A stretch of 64,000 nt of DNA from Linum tenue. Its lineage: Eukaryota > Streptophyta > Magnoliopsida > Malpighiales > Linaceae. Under the pieces are notes generated by a model that made no database searches, had not been told where the DNA came from, and was given only the letters and a program-made list of their open reading frames with translations. Shown one piece after another: positions 22,169 through 33,071 of the stretch. Each line of letters starts with the position of its first letter. The stretch's first letter is position 1. A program made the translations under genes and the position numbers. The stretch is taken from the NCBI GenBank assembly GCA_946122785.1, contig CAMGYJ010000010.1, positions 35,815,608-35,879,607 on the forward strand, written 5' to 3'.

Positions 22169-22987
22169 AGAAGAAGGTGTTGTTGGTATACAGTATAAGG
22201 TCTGGAAGGTTATGGTATAAGGGAGGAGCAAGGTGTTGATGGTTTAAAGTATATATGTTATTGATTGGTTACGGTATAAGCCTATAAGGTGTTGTTATTG
22301 TTGTAGAGTATATGGTATTGATTGGTTCGTGTATTAGGGTTTGGTTTAGGGTTTAGGGTTATGATTCAAGTTAGAATAACATAAACTAGATCAATAGAGT
22401 AATGTTGGTAAACGAAAAAGTTAGTTAATCTACAAATTCAGACTATTTATAAAAGTACATCACCATTTCCCACCGTCAATTCCTAAACTTTTCCCTTAAT
22501 CCGATGGTGAAATACCTTCGATCCTCGTCGCGTGCATGTCACCCAATTAGATATTGCCAAATTCGGAAAGTCGCTTTTGCCCATAACCAATGCTGGCGTT
22601 ACCAAGGCCGAGGCAGTGGTAGGGAGTGTAATTTTCAGTAAATGTGAAGGGGGGAAAGTAAAAGTAATTACGAGTCAATCTATAAATTCGTTAATCAGTG
22701 AAGGAGAGACTGTGCTCCGAAACCCAAGTGGCACTCATCTCCTGCTGCTATTCGTTCCTCCTCCTCTCAATCCCTGAAAAGAACCCTTTCTTCCATCTTC
22801 TCATTATGAAACTCCGAAAATCAACCCCATCCGCCTCTTCATCCTCCTATCCCATGCTTTATTTTCGGGTGCAGTGGTAATGATGAGACTGCGTATTATT
22901 TTAGATCTCATTTCCTTTCAATATGTCATTGTTAGATCATGACTGTTAAACTAAATCCTTCGTTGTATTGTTTCTCCTTTGCTCTCC

Positions 22988-23207
22988 ATGCAGGGTCTTT
23001 GTTAGAGGCAGGGAGGGGAGCAATGACAATAAGTCGCCGTCTGAATATCGCCGAAAGAATCATCACATGTTGTTGCGATTCCATAATAGGTGTTGTGGAA
23101 CCCTACGTCATGTGGTGGTTCTTTTGCGCCATATTGACGCGTACTTGTTGATCATGCTCCCAAAATGTATACAAGATAGGAAAGTTGCCATATGTATAAT
23201 AGGATAA
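22988..23207 (+). pseudogene. Unrecognised conserved exon, copy A
   Basis: After an acceptor-like CCATGCAG the frame reads RVFVRGREGSNDNKSP, SEYRRKNHHMLLRFHNRCCG, TLRHVVVLLRHIDAYLLIML. Copy B at about 25522-25743 keeps the same frame open with few replacements. I do not recognise the family. An upstream ATG at 22806 (MKLRKSTPSASSSSYPMLYF) exists only in copy A and does not join in phase through the obvious donor, so a full gene model is not supported. Confidence 0.3.
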
Positions 23208-23330
23208 AATAGGGAGGGAAAGTACAGCTTTTTGTTTTTGTTGGACTCTATGTAACATTTGTTTATATTTGTATACTGTTTTGTTATTTTTTCTTCTGCT
23301 TCTCTCTTCGCTTCCATGGCGGCTTCCAAA

Positions 23331-23535
23331 AGTGTTTGAGATCTTCTAAATCTGCGAGGGATCCTCCACTCCCAATAAAATATTGTACTTTGTACTATTA
23401 AGCGTTTGAGATCTTCTAAATCTGCAGGGGATCCTACACTCCCAATAAAAATACTGTACTTTGTACTATTAGCGTTTGAGATCTTCTAAATCTGCAGGGG
23501 ATCCTACACTCCCAATAAAAATACTGTACTTTATT
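23331..23535. repeat. Three tandem copies of a 66-70-bp unit
   Basis: The unit GCGTTTGAGATCTTCTAAAT, CTGCAGGGGATCCTACACTC, CCAATAAAAATACTGTACTT repeats three times. It includes an AATAAA-like signal and may be derived from a gene 3' end; copy B has a single decayed unit at about 25796. Confidence 0.85.
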
Positions 23536-24239
23536 TGTTGACTACTGACTCCATTTTTAGAAGTCGTTACGATTGGGCCAACCGGATTTTTTGCCGGATT
23601 TCGAACTCTGCTCCTCTGTCGCCACATGCTCTACCCATTTAATGAGTGCTCAAAATTAGTGCAAAAAATATGATATAATAATTGAATAAAAAAAACTAGT
23701 TCTCAAGATTATTCAACTGAAATGTTGCACATGATTTATTTAGAGTGCTTAAAAATTGCCTTCAACAGACCATTAATGAGTGCATAAATTAAACGACACC
23801 GCAAGAGCCAACAGTCTTCTTATATACCAAACGACTCGGCATAGGAGGGCTTCCAGTTTCAGTTCAAGTTTCCAACACCGAGCAAATATATGGTCCCAAT
23901 TGCCACTTCAGCAACTTTAACTATACATCAATTGTGACCGTGGGTCCTACTTAATTTTCAATGCAATTCAATATTAATTGGTGAGTGTGTTATATTAATT
24001 TAAGTTTTCTCTCAAGTTGTTTTTTGTCGTTGTGTTATTCGAATTATGTAAAGTATTATGATTGTAATTGTATATATGTGTGTGCTGCATGAAAATTTGC
24101 AACTGCATGAAAACATTCATCAGATGCAAATTTGCAACTTTTGTAATTGATCCCACATCAATGCAACTCACCATCCCACTTTCACTCCCTTGCCACATCA
24201 GCTTGCAATTCTCAAGAATTGCACCATTGGAGATGGTCT

Positions 24240-26070
24240 AAATAAGCAAGGTGTTGATGGTTTAGAGTATATATGGTATTGATTGGTTAGGGTATAAGCC
24301 TATAAGGTGTTATTGTTGTAGAGTATATGTTATTGATTGGTTCGTGTATTAGGGTTTGGCATTGCAAGAAGAATTCCTAATTTAGCAAGCTTGCTAGTTT
24401 AGAAAAAATATCCTAGGTGGCATTGCAATCTTGCTAAATAATGGTGCCACCTAGGATTCCACTAAATAAGCAATGTGATGGATTGGTTCGGGTATAAGAC
24501 CATCTCCATTCCTAGCAATTTCTAAACGTGGTCCCTACAGCCACATCATCATATTTAGCAATTTCAGTTAAAAGAATTGCAAACCACCTACATCCCTAAG
24601 TTTTGTTTGTAATTGCTAATGTGGGCCCAACTAATATTTTAAATCTACCAAAACCATTTTCCATTGAAAAGTTACTACTAAAAAAAAGAAAACGAAAAAT
24701 ATATACACATGTGGCATTGCTAAAGGACTTGCTAATTTAGCAATCTTTCTAAATAAGCAATTGCCTCTCCATCCCTTGCAATTGCCACCTAGACTTTGCC
24801 AATTGCTAAAGGTTGGTTTAGCAATGGGACGGAGATGCTCTAAGGTGTTATTGTTGTAGAGTATATGGTATTGATTGGTTTGGGTTTAGGGTTTAGGGTT
24901 TAGGGATTCGGGTTTAGGGTTTAGGGTTACAATTACATGTACCAAATCTGTAGATTAATTTTGGTAAACGAAAAAGTTAGTTAATCTACAAAGCCAGTCT
25001 AAAAGCACATCCCCATCTCCCGCCGTCAATTCCTAAATTTTCGTTTAATCCGATGGTGAAAGAGCTTCAATCCTAACCGTGGCGTGTCACCCAATCAGAT
25101 ATCGCCGTTTTCGGAAAGTCGCATTTGCCCCTAACCAGTGCTGACGTTACCAAGGCCGAGGCAGCGGTAGGGAGTGTGATTTTCAGTAAATGGGAAGGGC
25201 TGGAAAGGCAAAGTAAATTTATGAGCTCATTTATAAATTCTTTAATCAGAGAGGGAGAGACCATGCTCCGAAACCCAAGAGGCACTCATCTCCTGCTGTT
25301 GTTCGTTCCTCCTCTCGATCCCTGAAAAGACCCCTTTCTCCCATCTTCTCAACCCCGAAAATCAACCCCATCTGCCTCTTCGTCCTCCTGTCCATGCTTT
25401 ATTTTGGGTGCAGTGGTAAAGATGAGACTGCGTATTATTTTAGATCTCAGTTCCTTTAATTATGTCATTGTTAGATCATGACTGTTAAACTAAATCCTTC
25501 GTTGTATTGTTTCTCCTTTGCTCTCCATGCAGGGTCTTTATTAGAGGCAGGGAGGGGAGCAATGACAATAAGTCGCCGTTTGAATATCGCCCAAAGAATC
25601 ATCATATGTTGTTACGATTCCATAATAGGTGTTGTGGAACCCTACGTCATATGATGGTTCTTCTGGGCGACATTGACGCGTACTTGTTGATCATGCTCCC
25701 AAAATATATACAAGAGGGGAAAGTTGCCATATGTATAGTATAAAAGTGGGAGGAGGGAAAGTACATTGTTTTGTTTTTCAAGATTTGTACTTTTAGTGTT
25801 TGAGATCTTAATAATATATCGGTGAGGGATCTTTCACTCAATAAAAATACTATAGTTTATTTCTTGATTACTGCCTCCATTTGCAGAAGTCCTCTGTCGG
25901 CGCATGCTCTTGTCATTTCACGCCCAAATTACATTTCATAATTTTAGTAGCCAAAATTAAGTAATTTTATAAACAAGTAAAAAATCCGATTTAATAATTC
26001 AATAAAAAAAAAACGAGTGAGAAAAATAATTCAACTGAAATGTTGCACATGGTTTATTTAGGGAGCAACC
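24240..26070. repeat. Copy B of the large internal duplication, interrupted by a MITE
   Basis: It matches 22220-23880 but is split by about 480 bp at 24355-24841 containing a MITE. It ends shortly before the transposase 3' end. Its conserved exon lies at about 25522-25743 (VFIRGREGSNDNKSPFEYRP...). Runs of GGGTTTAGGGTTTAGGG at about 24885-24926 are expanded relative to copy A. Confidence 0.75.
24490..24841. mobile_element. MITE with GACCATCTCCATTCC / GGGACGGAGATGCTC ends
   Basis: The left end ACCATCTCCATTCCTAGCAA and right end AGCAATGGGACGGAGATGCT are inverted relatives. The interior repeats TTTAGCAATT and the CTTGCTAATTTAGCAA motif. It disrupts copy B of the internal duplication, so it inserted after the duplication. 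Confidence 0.6.
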
Positions 26071-26299
26071 TCCATATCGAATTCAATCAAATCCATCCGA
26101 ACTAAATAAAACGACACCGTAGAAGGCAGTAGTCTTCTTATAAACCAAAGAGACACATAAATAAAACGACACACAAGTAAAACGACTCCGCAGACGGCAA
26201 CAGTCTTCTTATAAATCAAACGACGCCGCTTCAAGCTGATACTGGCAGTCTTCACATAGTCCATTAGTCCTAATCCGAATAGGATAAGGACGTCCATCT

Positions 26300-29070
26300 T
26301 CACTTCAAGTTTTCAACAATCCTTAGTTTGCTACTTCTTGTAACAGGCCTCTTTTGCAAAATCGATAACGACGATTTTAGACGTACAAAAATATTGGATG
26401 CAACTGCATTGTGTAGACACGAACAATTATATCTTATTCTTACCCTAGTTTGCTCATAATCATCGTCATCGTCATTTTCATCATCGTCATTTTCATCATC
26501 GGATGGCCCAGACCCAGTACACGTTCTTGCATTATGATTGGTAGAACCGCACTTACTGCAATGCTTTTGCCTTCTCTTCGTTACTGTTTCCGACTGATCT
26601 TGAGTGGTGGGAGGATCAACATCGGTGTCATCGCCACCGCCACCCTCTTCCGAAACACCATCATTCGGGGCATCACCGTTTGAGGTTGGCTTCACATAGC
26701 CAACAGGATGTGGGCATCGGGTCCTATAGTGGCGCCATTCACCGCAATTGCTACACTGTCGTGGTTCTCCTTTCTTCCTTTTAGATTTTTTAGCCCCCGA
26801 ACCTTTAGCTTTGACTTGTAATGGATCCAACAAAATTTCATTCGCCTTCGGTCTATTAATGCCGGGTATGTCCACGTTGCCAGTGTCCACCATGTCCAAC
26901 TTTTCACATAATGATTGAATTCCCTCACGAGCAATCTTGAAGCACTCACTAGATTTTGCCCCTTTTAACATTAGTTATAAGCTGTGTTGTTGAATAGTAC
27001 CATACCTGATTGACACAAGATTTTATACAAAGTGAGTAAAATTAATGTTCACCTAGCTTCGAACCAATATTAAAAAAAAATTAAAAGTGATAGTCATGGC
27101 AAACCTCAATGCGAAAAGTTGCGATTCATCTAGTCTGCCCGGTTCCTCCAAGCTCTCTAGTGTCTTCGGCTTCTTTGACCATCTTCGACGTACTAGGCCT
27201 TCAGGAAGTTCCAGTATGCTCTCTTCTTTCAGTACAAAAATCATATGACGACATGGTATTCCCATATAATTGTAGTGATTACAACTACATTCCATTGCAA
27301 AGGGTTCAACTGCGTACGTGACTTGAAAAACCTTATCCATGCCAGACACCTTGACCTTGTACACATGCTCAATTTCCGATCGCTCTGTCTCCAACCTTAT
27401 GCAACATGCCGACTTTTCAACCTCGTCTCTGAATAAGAAGAATGCGTTCTTTGTGAAAACCGCCGCTCCACTCTTCTGAAGTGAGACTAAGACATTGCTT
27501 GTGATGGTTCGTTCTCGATGAATGGATTCAAAATCAGCATGACGCTCATTCTCCCTCATATCCCTAGTCCAACGATCAAAGTGAATAAAGAACTCAAGGA
27601 GATTTTTATCCTTCTCGATATAATTGGCAAGTTGAGAGTTCAGTCCTTCACATCTTGATGTTGTACTCAAGCCTGCGAAGAACTTCGAACGCAAATATGC
27701 ATACCCCCATTCATGTCTTTGCTCAAATAAATTGGAGACCCAATTGTTGTGCTGAAGGGAGCATTCCTCAACCACTGATTTCCACTTTTCTTCGAATTCT
27801 GAAGGTTCCCAGTCAGCTGACACAAAATGCTTCCATCGGGGCAAAAAAGTAGGATGATTCTTCACATTTCTGGTTATAGTCTTGTCTATATGCCAGGAAC
27901 ATAGACGATGTGTTGCATCGGGAAATACTTTCTGAATAGCATTACGCATTGCTCTATCCCCATCTGTAATAACAGTCTTGGGATCTACACCGCCTAGCCT
28001 TCTCTTCAAAGCTCCCAACACCCAAATATAATTTTCCTCTCTCTCGTTAGCCAAGAAAGCACATGCAAATACGCAAGTTTGCGAATGGTGGTTGACACCT
28101 AAAAAAGTTCAAACAAAGTTAGATTATGCAAACTTCTAGGGTTATTTTAGCATGCTCGGGATAATTCTATGTGTGAAGGAAAAGTACCTGAAAAAATCAC
28201 GAGAGGCATCTGGTAAATGTTCCATTTGTAAGTAGCATCGAATGACAGTAATTCTCCAAAGCATGCATAATCAGCAACAGAAATACTATCGGCCCAGAAA
28301 ATGTTAATAAGCCGGTCGTCGTCATCCTTCTTTAGTTCAATAACGAAATGCTCGTCCGCGCTGCATTTAGCTTGCAGGTAGGCTAGGGCTGTTGCGGCAT
28401 CACCTTCACTGATTTGTTCTTTCCTCTCTTTGTCCACATAATTATATGCATCCTTCCTCATGTACCCCAAATTGTCGTAGCCTCCTGCTTCTGATACGGC
28501 CAGATTCACAATTTGAGAAGTTTTCATACCTGCAGCTCTTCTAAAATTTATCGCTGCTTTGACTGCATCACTCATACGACGTTTCCCTTTCATGTAGTGT
28601 CTATATTCTCTGGGGATCGTTTCATGTGTGTGTACATCATCAAACTGGTGCACATACCACTTCCCATCGACATTGTCTTGTTTAACACGCATCTTGGCTC
28701 TGCAGTTAAATCTGGTCTCCCCTCTTGCTTCTCTCTTTCGTTCTGTGCTCTTCATGCGCCTCTTTCCCTCGCCAGAGCATACATAGTCACGCCATATCAT
28801 AACTTTGTTCTTATCACGACCAATGTCTGATTTTCTGATGTCAAAGCCTTTGACTAACCCGTAGTCCATGTAGAAATCATAGGCTTCTTCTGTATCATCG
28901 AACTTCATTTTTTTAATATCTTCAGGCTGTAGAAATATGAGATCGGCGACATTATCTTCCTGGGTGGTGTGACTGGCTCCGGCACCAGCGTTTTCTTGGA
29001 CTCCCGCCGACGTCAATACTAGGACTCCCTCCGACGTCAATGGTGAGTCTGCCTCCGACGTCATTGTCAC
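26300..29070 (-). pseudogene. FAR1/MULE-type transposase of element 2 (three exons, single nonsense codon)
   Basis: Exon 1 (29070-28188) begins MTMTSEADSPLTSEGV and carries the FAR1-like DNA-binding region with its conserved Cys/His positions, then FWADSISVADYACFGELLSF. Exon 2 (28098-27105) is fully open and holds GVNHHSQTCVFACAFLANER, KTVITDGDRAMRNAIQKVFP, HRLCSWHIDK, TSRCEGLNSQLANYI and the SWIM-like cluster ECSCNHYNYMGIPCRHM. Exon 3 (27005-26300) has zinc knuckles CSNCGEWRHYRTRCP and CSKCGSTNHNARTC plus an Asp-rich tail. The only clear lesion is TAA at 26977-26975, where element 1 has CAA (Gln). That codon follows the SWIM cluster, so a truncated protein would keep the DNA-binding and catalytic regions. 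It is the better preserved of the two. Confidence 0.85.
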
Positions 29071-29620
29071 GGCTGGAAATTTTGGGGAACCAAGGACGTA
29101 GATTACAAAACCCTACTGGGAATGATGGCAGAATTAATGCTTCAATGGGCCACTTAATAATTATCCCCATTAATAACACGATTTGTGATATCTTATCTTT
29201 TTGGTAGGAACGAGTTGAACTTTTTGTTCTTTATCTTAGTGATTTCTTTACCATTTTCACAAATAACGAAAATATTTAAAATGAAAAACCTTTCTTAGTA
29301 AAGCCAAATGCCAGCTGACTCTAGCTGTGCACTTCGTGTATGGGGAAGGATCAAATATTAATATGAGCGAATATTTACTAATAGCACTCAATTCTTTATT
29401 CAATCGAAAAAAGTATATTTTTAATTTTAGGTTTAATAACTACCCATGTTTATCCCAAGTTCATGTACCTTAGACTAAACCCTAACTATTTTCCCGCGGG
29501 AAAAATATGGCGCCACAATTTATCCTAACCTTGTATATATAATTAACCTTCATCGGTAGAGCAGTGGTTCCATATCCTTCTTTGCCGCGATTTTGAGTAC
29601 AGAGTAAAGCTTAGATTAGA
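29071..29620. promoter_or_regulatory. Divergent intergenic region between transposase and Ulp1-like gene (element 2)
   Basis: About 550 AT-rich bp lie between the divergent genes, including the TATATATAA-like sequence at about 29534 just upstream of the Ulp1-like gene. No other element is recognised. Confidence 0.4.
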
Positions 29621-29624
29621 GGCA

Positions 29625-31494
29625 CAACTTGGAAAATAGGAGAATTACTCGCTCTTCGTCCAAGCTTGTGGTATGTATAATAGCTCTTTTTACCATTGAA
29701 ATTCATTCTAGTTAATTTATTAATCGCAGGTTCGCTGTCATTGTAGGAGACAGCCGAATTTGTGACTCCAACAAAGAAACCAAGGATACCCAAAGGTGTA
29801 AGCAGTCCACCCACTCCTGCTTCAGTCATCGTTTTTATTTCGGACGATGAATCTGACTTTGAGGTCACACCAAAGAAGCCAAATGGAAAAAAGTATTTGT
29901 CTACCTTCTGTTGACAAGGTAATAAAGGTGTCATGTTTGCCATTGAAGTGTTCTTTGTCGTTATTCCGTCATAACGAATGCATTTCAACTCGTGTTTATT
30001 TGTGGCCCCTATTCCAGGTTGTTTTGAAGTTTAAGCTACCTACCGCTATGGAATACGATGATGAGCAAATCCAGCTTGCTCACTATATATTTTTAGCCCA
30101 TCTGCCACCTGACGAAGTATTGGTCAAAACCTCTAACAACTCTTGTACGAGGAAGTCATTGTGGTCCTTAAGCCCTCGCTCATTCGTAGATGCTGAAGTA
30201 ATCAACGGAACTCCAAAATTTTGTTTTGTTTGTCCACTATCAATGCTTTCTACGTAGAATTATTTTATAACAACTCGATAGTATCATGAAGTGTTTTTTG
30301 TCCATGTTATATTAGGTTATAACAGCGATGGCCTGCCACTTGACTCTAGAAGAGTTGTGGACAAATTCCAAGGACGGAAAAGGAGTGTGATATCTGCCTG
30401 CTGAACTACAGGTTGTGGTCCGATTATACTTAATGACAATTTCCTCTCACCAAAAAAATTACAACACATGTTTTTTTAACGTGAATCATATTGTGTTGAC
30501 AAAATTTCAATTGTGCAACTACCACATGGGCAGGAACTAGTGATTTCATGTGGAATAACACCCAAGATGGCATTAGACCTATACGAATCAAAATTCCTTA
30601 GTCGAACCAATATGGTGAACAAGGTAAACTGTTCGTCTTAATAAGTATTACATGGTTTGCAGTTTATTTTTTTAATACGTGTTGACAATTTCCGCATATG
30701 TAGGTGTGTGTTCCGATGAGAGATAATGCCCATTGGTACTTGGCTGTCATTAAGTTGGACAAGGAAGAAGTCCATATCTTGGATCCACAACCAAATGAAG
30801 ACCGCAATTCCTTTCGACTACAATCTGTTCAAACAATGGTAAATTTGTGACATTGTGCCGTTATAACGCAAAAAAATGTAAATAACTCTTTCTAAGTACA
30901 AACGTTTCTTAATTTGTACAGATGAGCTTTATGCAAGCCTTGTGGAAGATTCTCTATCGTGAACAAGGTCCGGGATTGTCGCCACCAAGGATTGCGGAGT
31001 TTTCGTACCCAACTCCTTCAAAGGATCAAGAACAACTTCATCGGTAAGTATGCCCATTTTTTTGTGATATTAAACGATGACTTATCAACTTGGTTCTTAT
31101 CACGCAATGCTTTTATTTTATGTAGGTCTGACAGTGGAGTCTGGGTATGCATGTGGATGTATGGCGCAAGCTGGGACTCCTCTTATATTTGGGTAAAGAC
31201 AATTCTAATTCGCATATTAAAAAACCACAATTGATTGTTATTTTTGAATCATGCGGTAAGCACCATGTTTGTTGATGTTGATAGCCATGCACTCAAGTGA
31301 GGAGTATGCAGATCGCTTTATACCTTGTTCGAGAGCCCATGAACTACATAAGGCATATGGTGCTCACGGAAGCAAGAAGAGTTGCACCTCAAGTTGAAGC
31401 TGCAGTGGAAGAGTACAAGAAAACCCATGAAAGGAGGAAAAAGGAAAGAGAAGAGAACAAGGAAACCCAGTCAACGAGCCCAAGAACAACCTGA
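29625..31494 (+). pseudogene. Ulp1-like (peptidase C48-like) gene of element 2, nine exons, with stops
   Basis: Exons by GT/AG and match to the sister: about 29625-29670, 29747-29929, 30018-30197, 30316-30411, 30534-30623, 30704-30838, 30922-31043, 31126-31192 and 31285-31494. The His motif is NAHWYLAVIKLDKEEVHILD and the nucleophile region SDSGVWVCMWMYGASW, again with Ser where Cys is expected. The C-terminus matches the sister (RSMQIALYLVREPMNYIRHM...). Three lesions are seen: no ATG at the expected start, a TGA near the end of exon 2 (29923) and a TGA at 30388-30390, where element 1 has TGC. The gene is divergent from the transposase. Confidence 0.75.
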
Positions 31495-31554
31495 TTTTGC
31501 GTTTTAGTTTTCAAGATGATGGACAACAGTTATGTTTTTTTTTTCTCAGGATGA

Positions 31555-31775
31555 TGGACAACCGTTTTTATTTGGTTCGGTGAACGCTTTTTATTTTTGG
31601 TTTTTATATTTGGTTTTTGGTTTGGTGAATGCTTTTTATATTTGGTTTTTGGTTTGGTTTGGTGAATGGTTTTTATATTTGGTTTTTGGTTTGGTTTTTG
31701 GTTTGGTGAATGCTTTCTATATTTGGTTTTTGGTATTGTGAATGCTTTCTATATTTGGTTTGGTTTGGTTTGTTT
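31555..31775. repeat. TTTGGTTTGGTGAATGCTTT tandem repeat
   Basis: A variable-length unit built from GGTTTGGTGAATGCTTTTTA and TATTTGGTTTTT repeats about six times. Open frames across it are translations of low-complexity sequence (FYIWFLVW) and are not called. Confidence 0.85.
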
Positions 31776-31894
31776 TTTCGTGGAAATGGCAAAGGGACTT
31801 CACCAAAATTCCAGCTTCCAACTTGTGAGTGAGGTTGCTTCTATTCAAGGCTTCAAGCCATTGTATCTTGTAGAGATGTTTAATTGGGATCATG

Positions 31895-32055
31895 TATAGT
31901 TAAACTGATTGGATCCCAATCGTATAATTAAATTTGCATTCATGTATAGGTAACCCAAAAGGTAAAACTGATTGGCTCCCAATCGTATAATTAAATTTGC
32001 ATTCATATATAGGTAACCCAAAAGGTAAAACTGATTGGCTCCCAATCAGTATAAA
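31895..32055. repeat. About 70-bp tandem repeat, two and a half copies
   Basis: The unit CTGATTGGCTCCCAATCGTA, TAATTAAATTTGCATTCATG, TATAGGTAACCCAAAAGGTA recurs at about 31909 and 31970, with a partial third copy. Confidence 0.85.
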
Positions 32056-32599
32056 TAATGACCAAACCCAGTACAAGGCATATAGAAAATTCTTATGTAA
32101 TTAATTTAATGTTCCTAGGATATGGAAAGGCTTCCATGTAAGGGATTGAAAGTAGTGATTTACATTGATCAGGAGAGTGGCTTAAGTACCAACTCTTGAA
32201 CAGATTGAAGCTACAAAGTAGGAGCCACTAACCCACTAACTAAAACTAATGACGTTACTAACTAATAATAATAACATTAATTATTTACAGAAATTGAATT
32301 TATGCACAGCCCTTATCATTCCATTCCTTGAATTTCCACCAACGATGTTTTCACTCCCCTTTTAGTCAGAGAATTCATTGTAGTAATAAATACAATAAAA
32401 AGGCATACATAATTAATGGATTCTTTATTGTGTATAATTAAAAGGATATTTTACTATAAACGAAGCATGATAGATCCACAGGGGGATAAAAGAAGCATGA
32501 GTCTGATGAAAAAGGGGAAAAAATCACCATAGATAAAAAATCATTATAATCAAGCCATATCCATACTATTCACGCCTATCATCGTCACTATACTTGTGA

Positions 32600-32850
32600 C
32601 CAAATATAAATAAAACCATAATTTTCGAAAACATTGCAATTCCATAGGTAGTCCCTACTTCAACTTCTAAATAAAACCATAATTTTCGAAAACATTGCAA
32701 TTTCATAGGTAGTCCCTACTTCGACCTAATTGGAACTGCTTAGAACAAAAGCGGATTAAAATCTCCCCCAATGAAATTCATTTGCAATTTCATAGGTAGT
32801 CCCTACTTCCACTTCTATAATTTTGAGAAAACATTGCAATTTCATCAATA
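32600..32850. repeat. Imperfect tandem copies containing CATAGGTAGTCCCTACTTC
   Basis: The sequence ATAATTTTCGAAAACATTGC, AATTTCATAGGTAGTCCCTA recurs at about 32621, 32680 and 32785-32850. The flanking 32060-32600 is AT-rich with no gene. Confidence 0.75.
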
Positions 32851-33071
32851 GTCCCCACTCGTGGGCCAATTTCAATTGCAACCAAATTTGCACCCTTGCA
32901 ATAGCTTCTCACATCATAGCAAGTGTAGGATGCAATTGCACCTCCTTGCTTAGGGATGACCATTACTGCATCTCGTCACCTGTCTTAGGGAAATTAGCCA
33001 TGGCAAATTCACAAAATACTGCATGCATAGAAAAATATTTGTCTGGATAATTAAAAAAATGGGAGACTTTC

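Larger units (their letters stand above)
22220..23880. repeat. Copy A of a large internal duplication in element 2
   Basis: This block is matched at 24240-26070. Conserved stretches include GGTAAACGAAAAAGTTAGTT, CCGTCAATTCCTAAA, ACCAAGGCCGAGGCAG and the 79/78-codon open frame ending near 23205 and 25741. Copy A has a three-unit tandem repeat at 23331-23535 where copy B has one unit. The block looks like a promoter plus exons of an unrecognised captured gene. Confidence 0.8.

Noticed and set aside
31532..31899. Open frames rich in FYIWFLVW
   Set aside because: Low-complexity translation of the TTTGGTTTGG tandem repeat.
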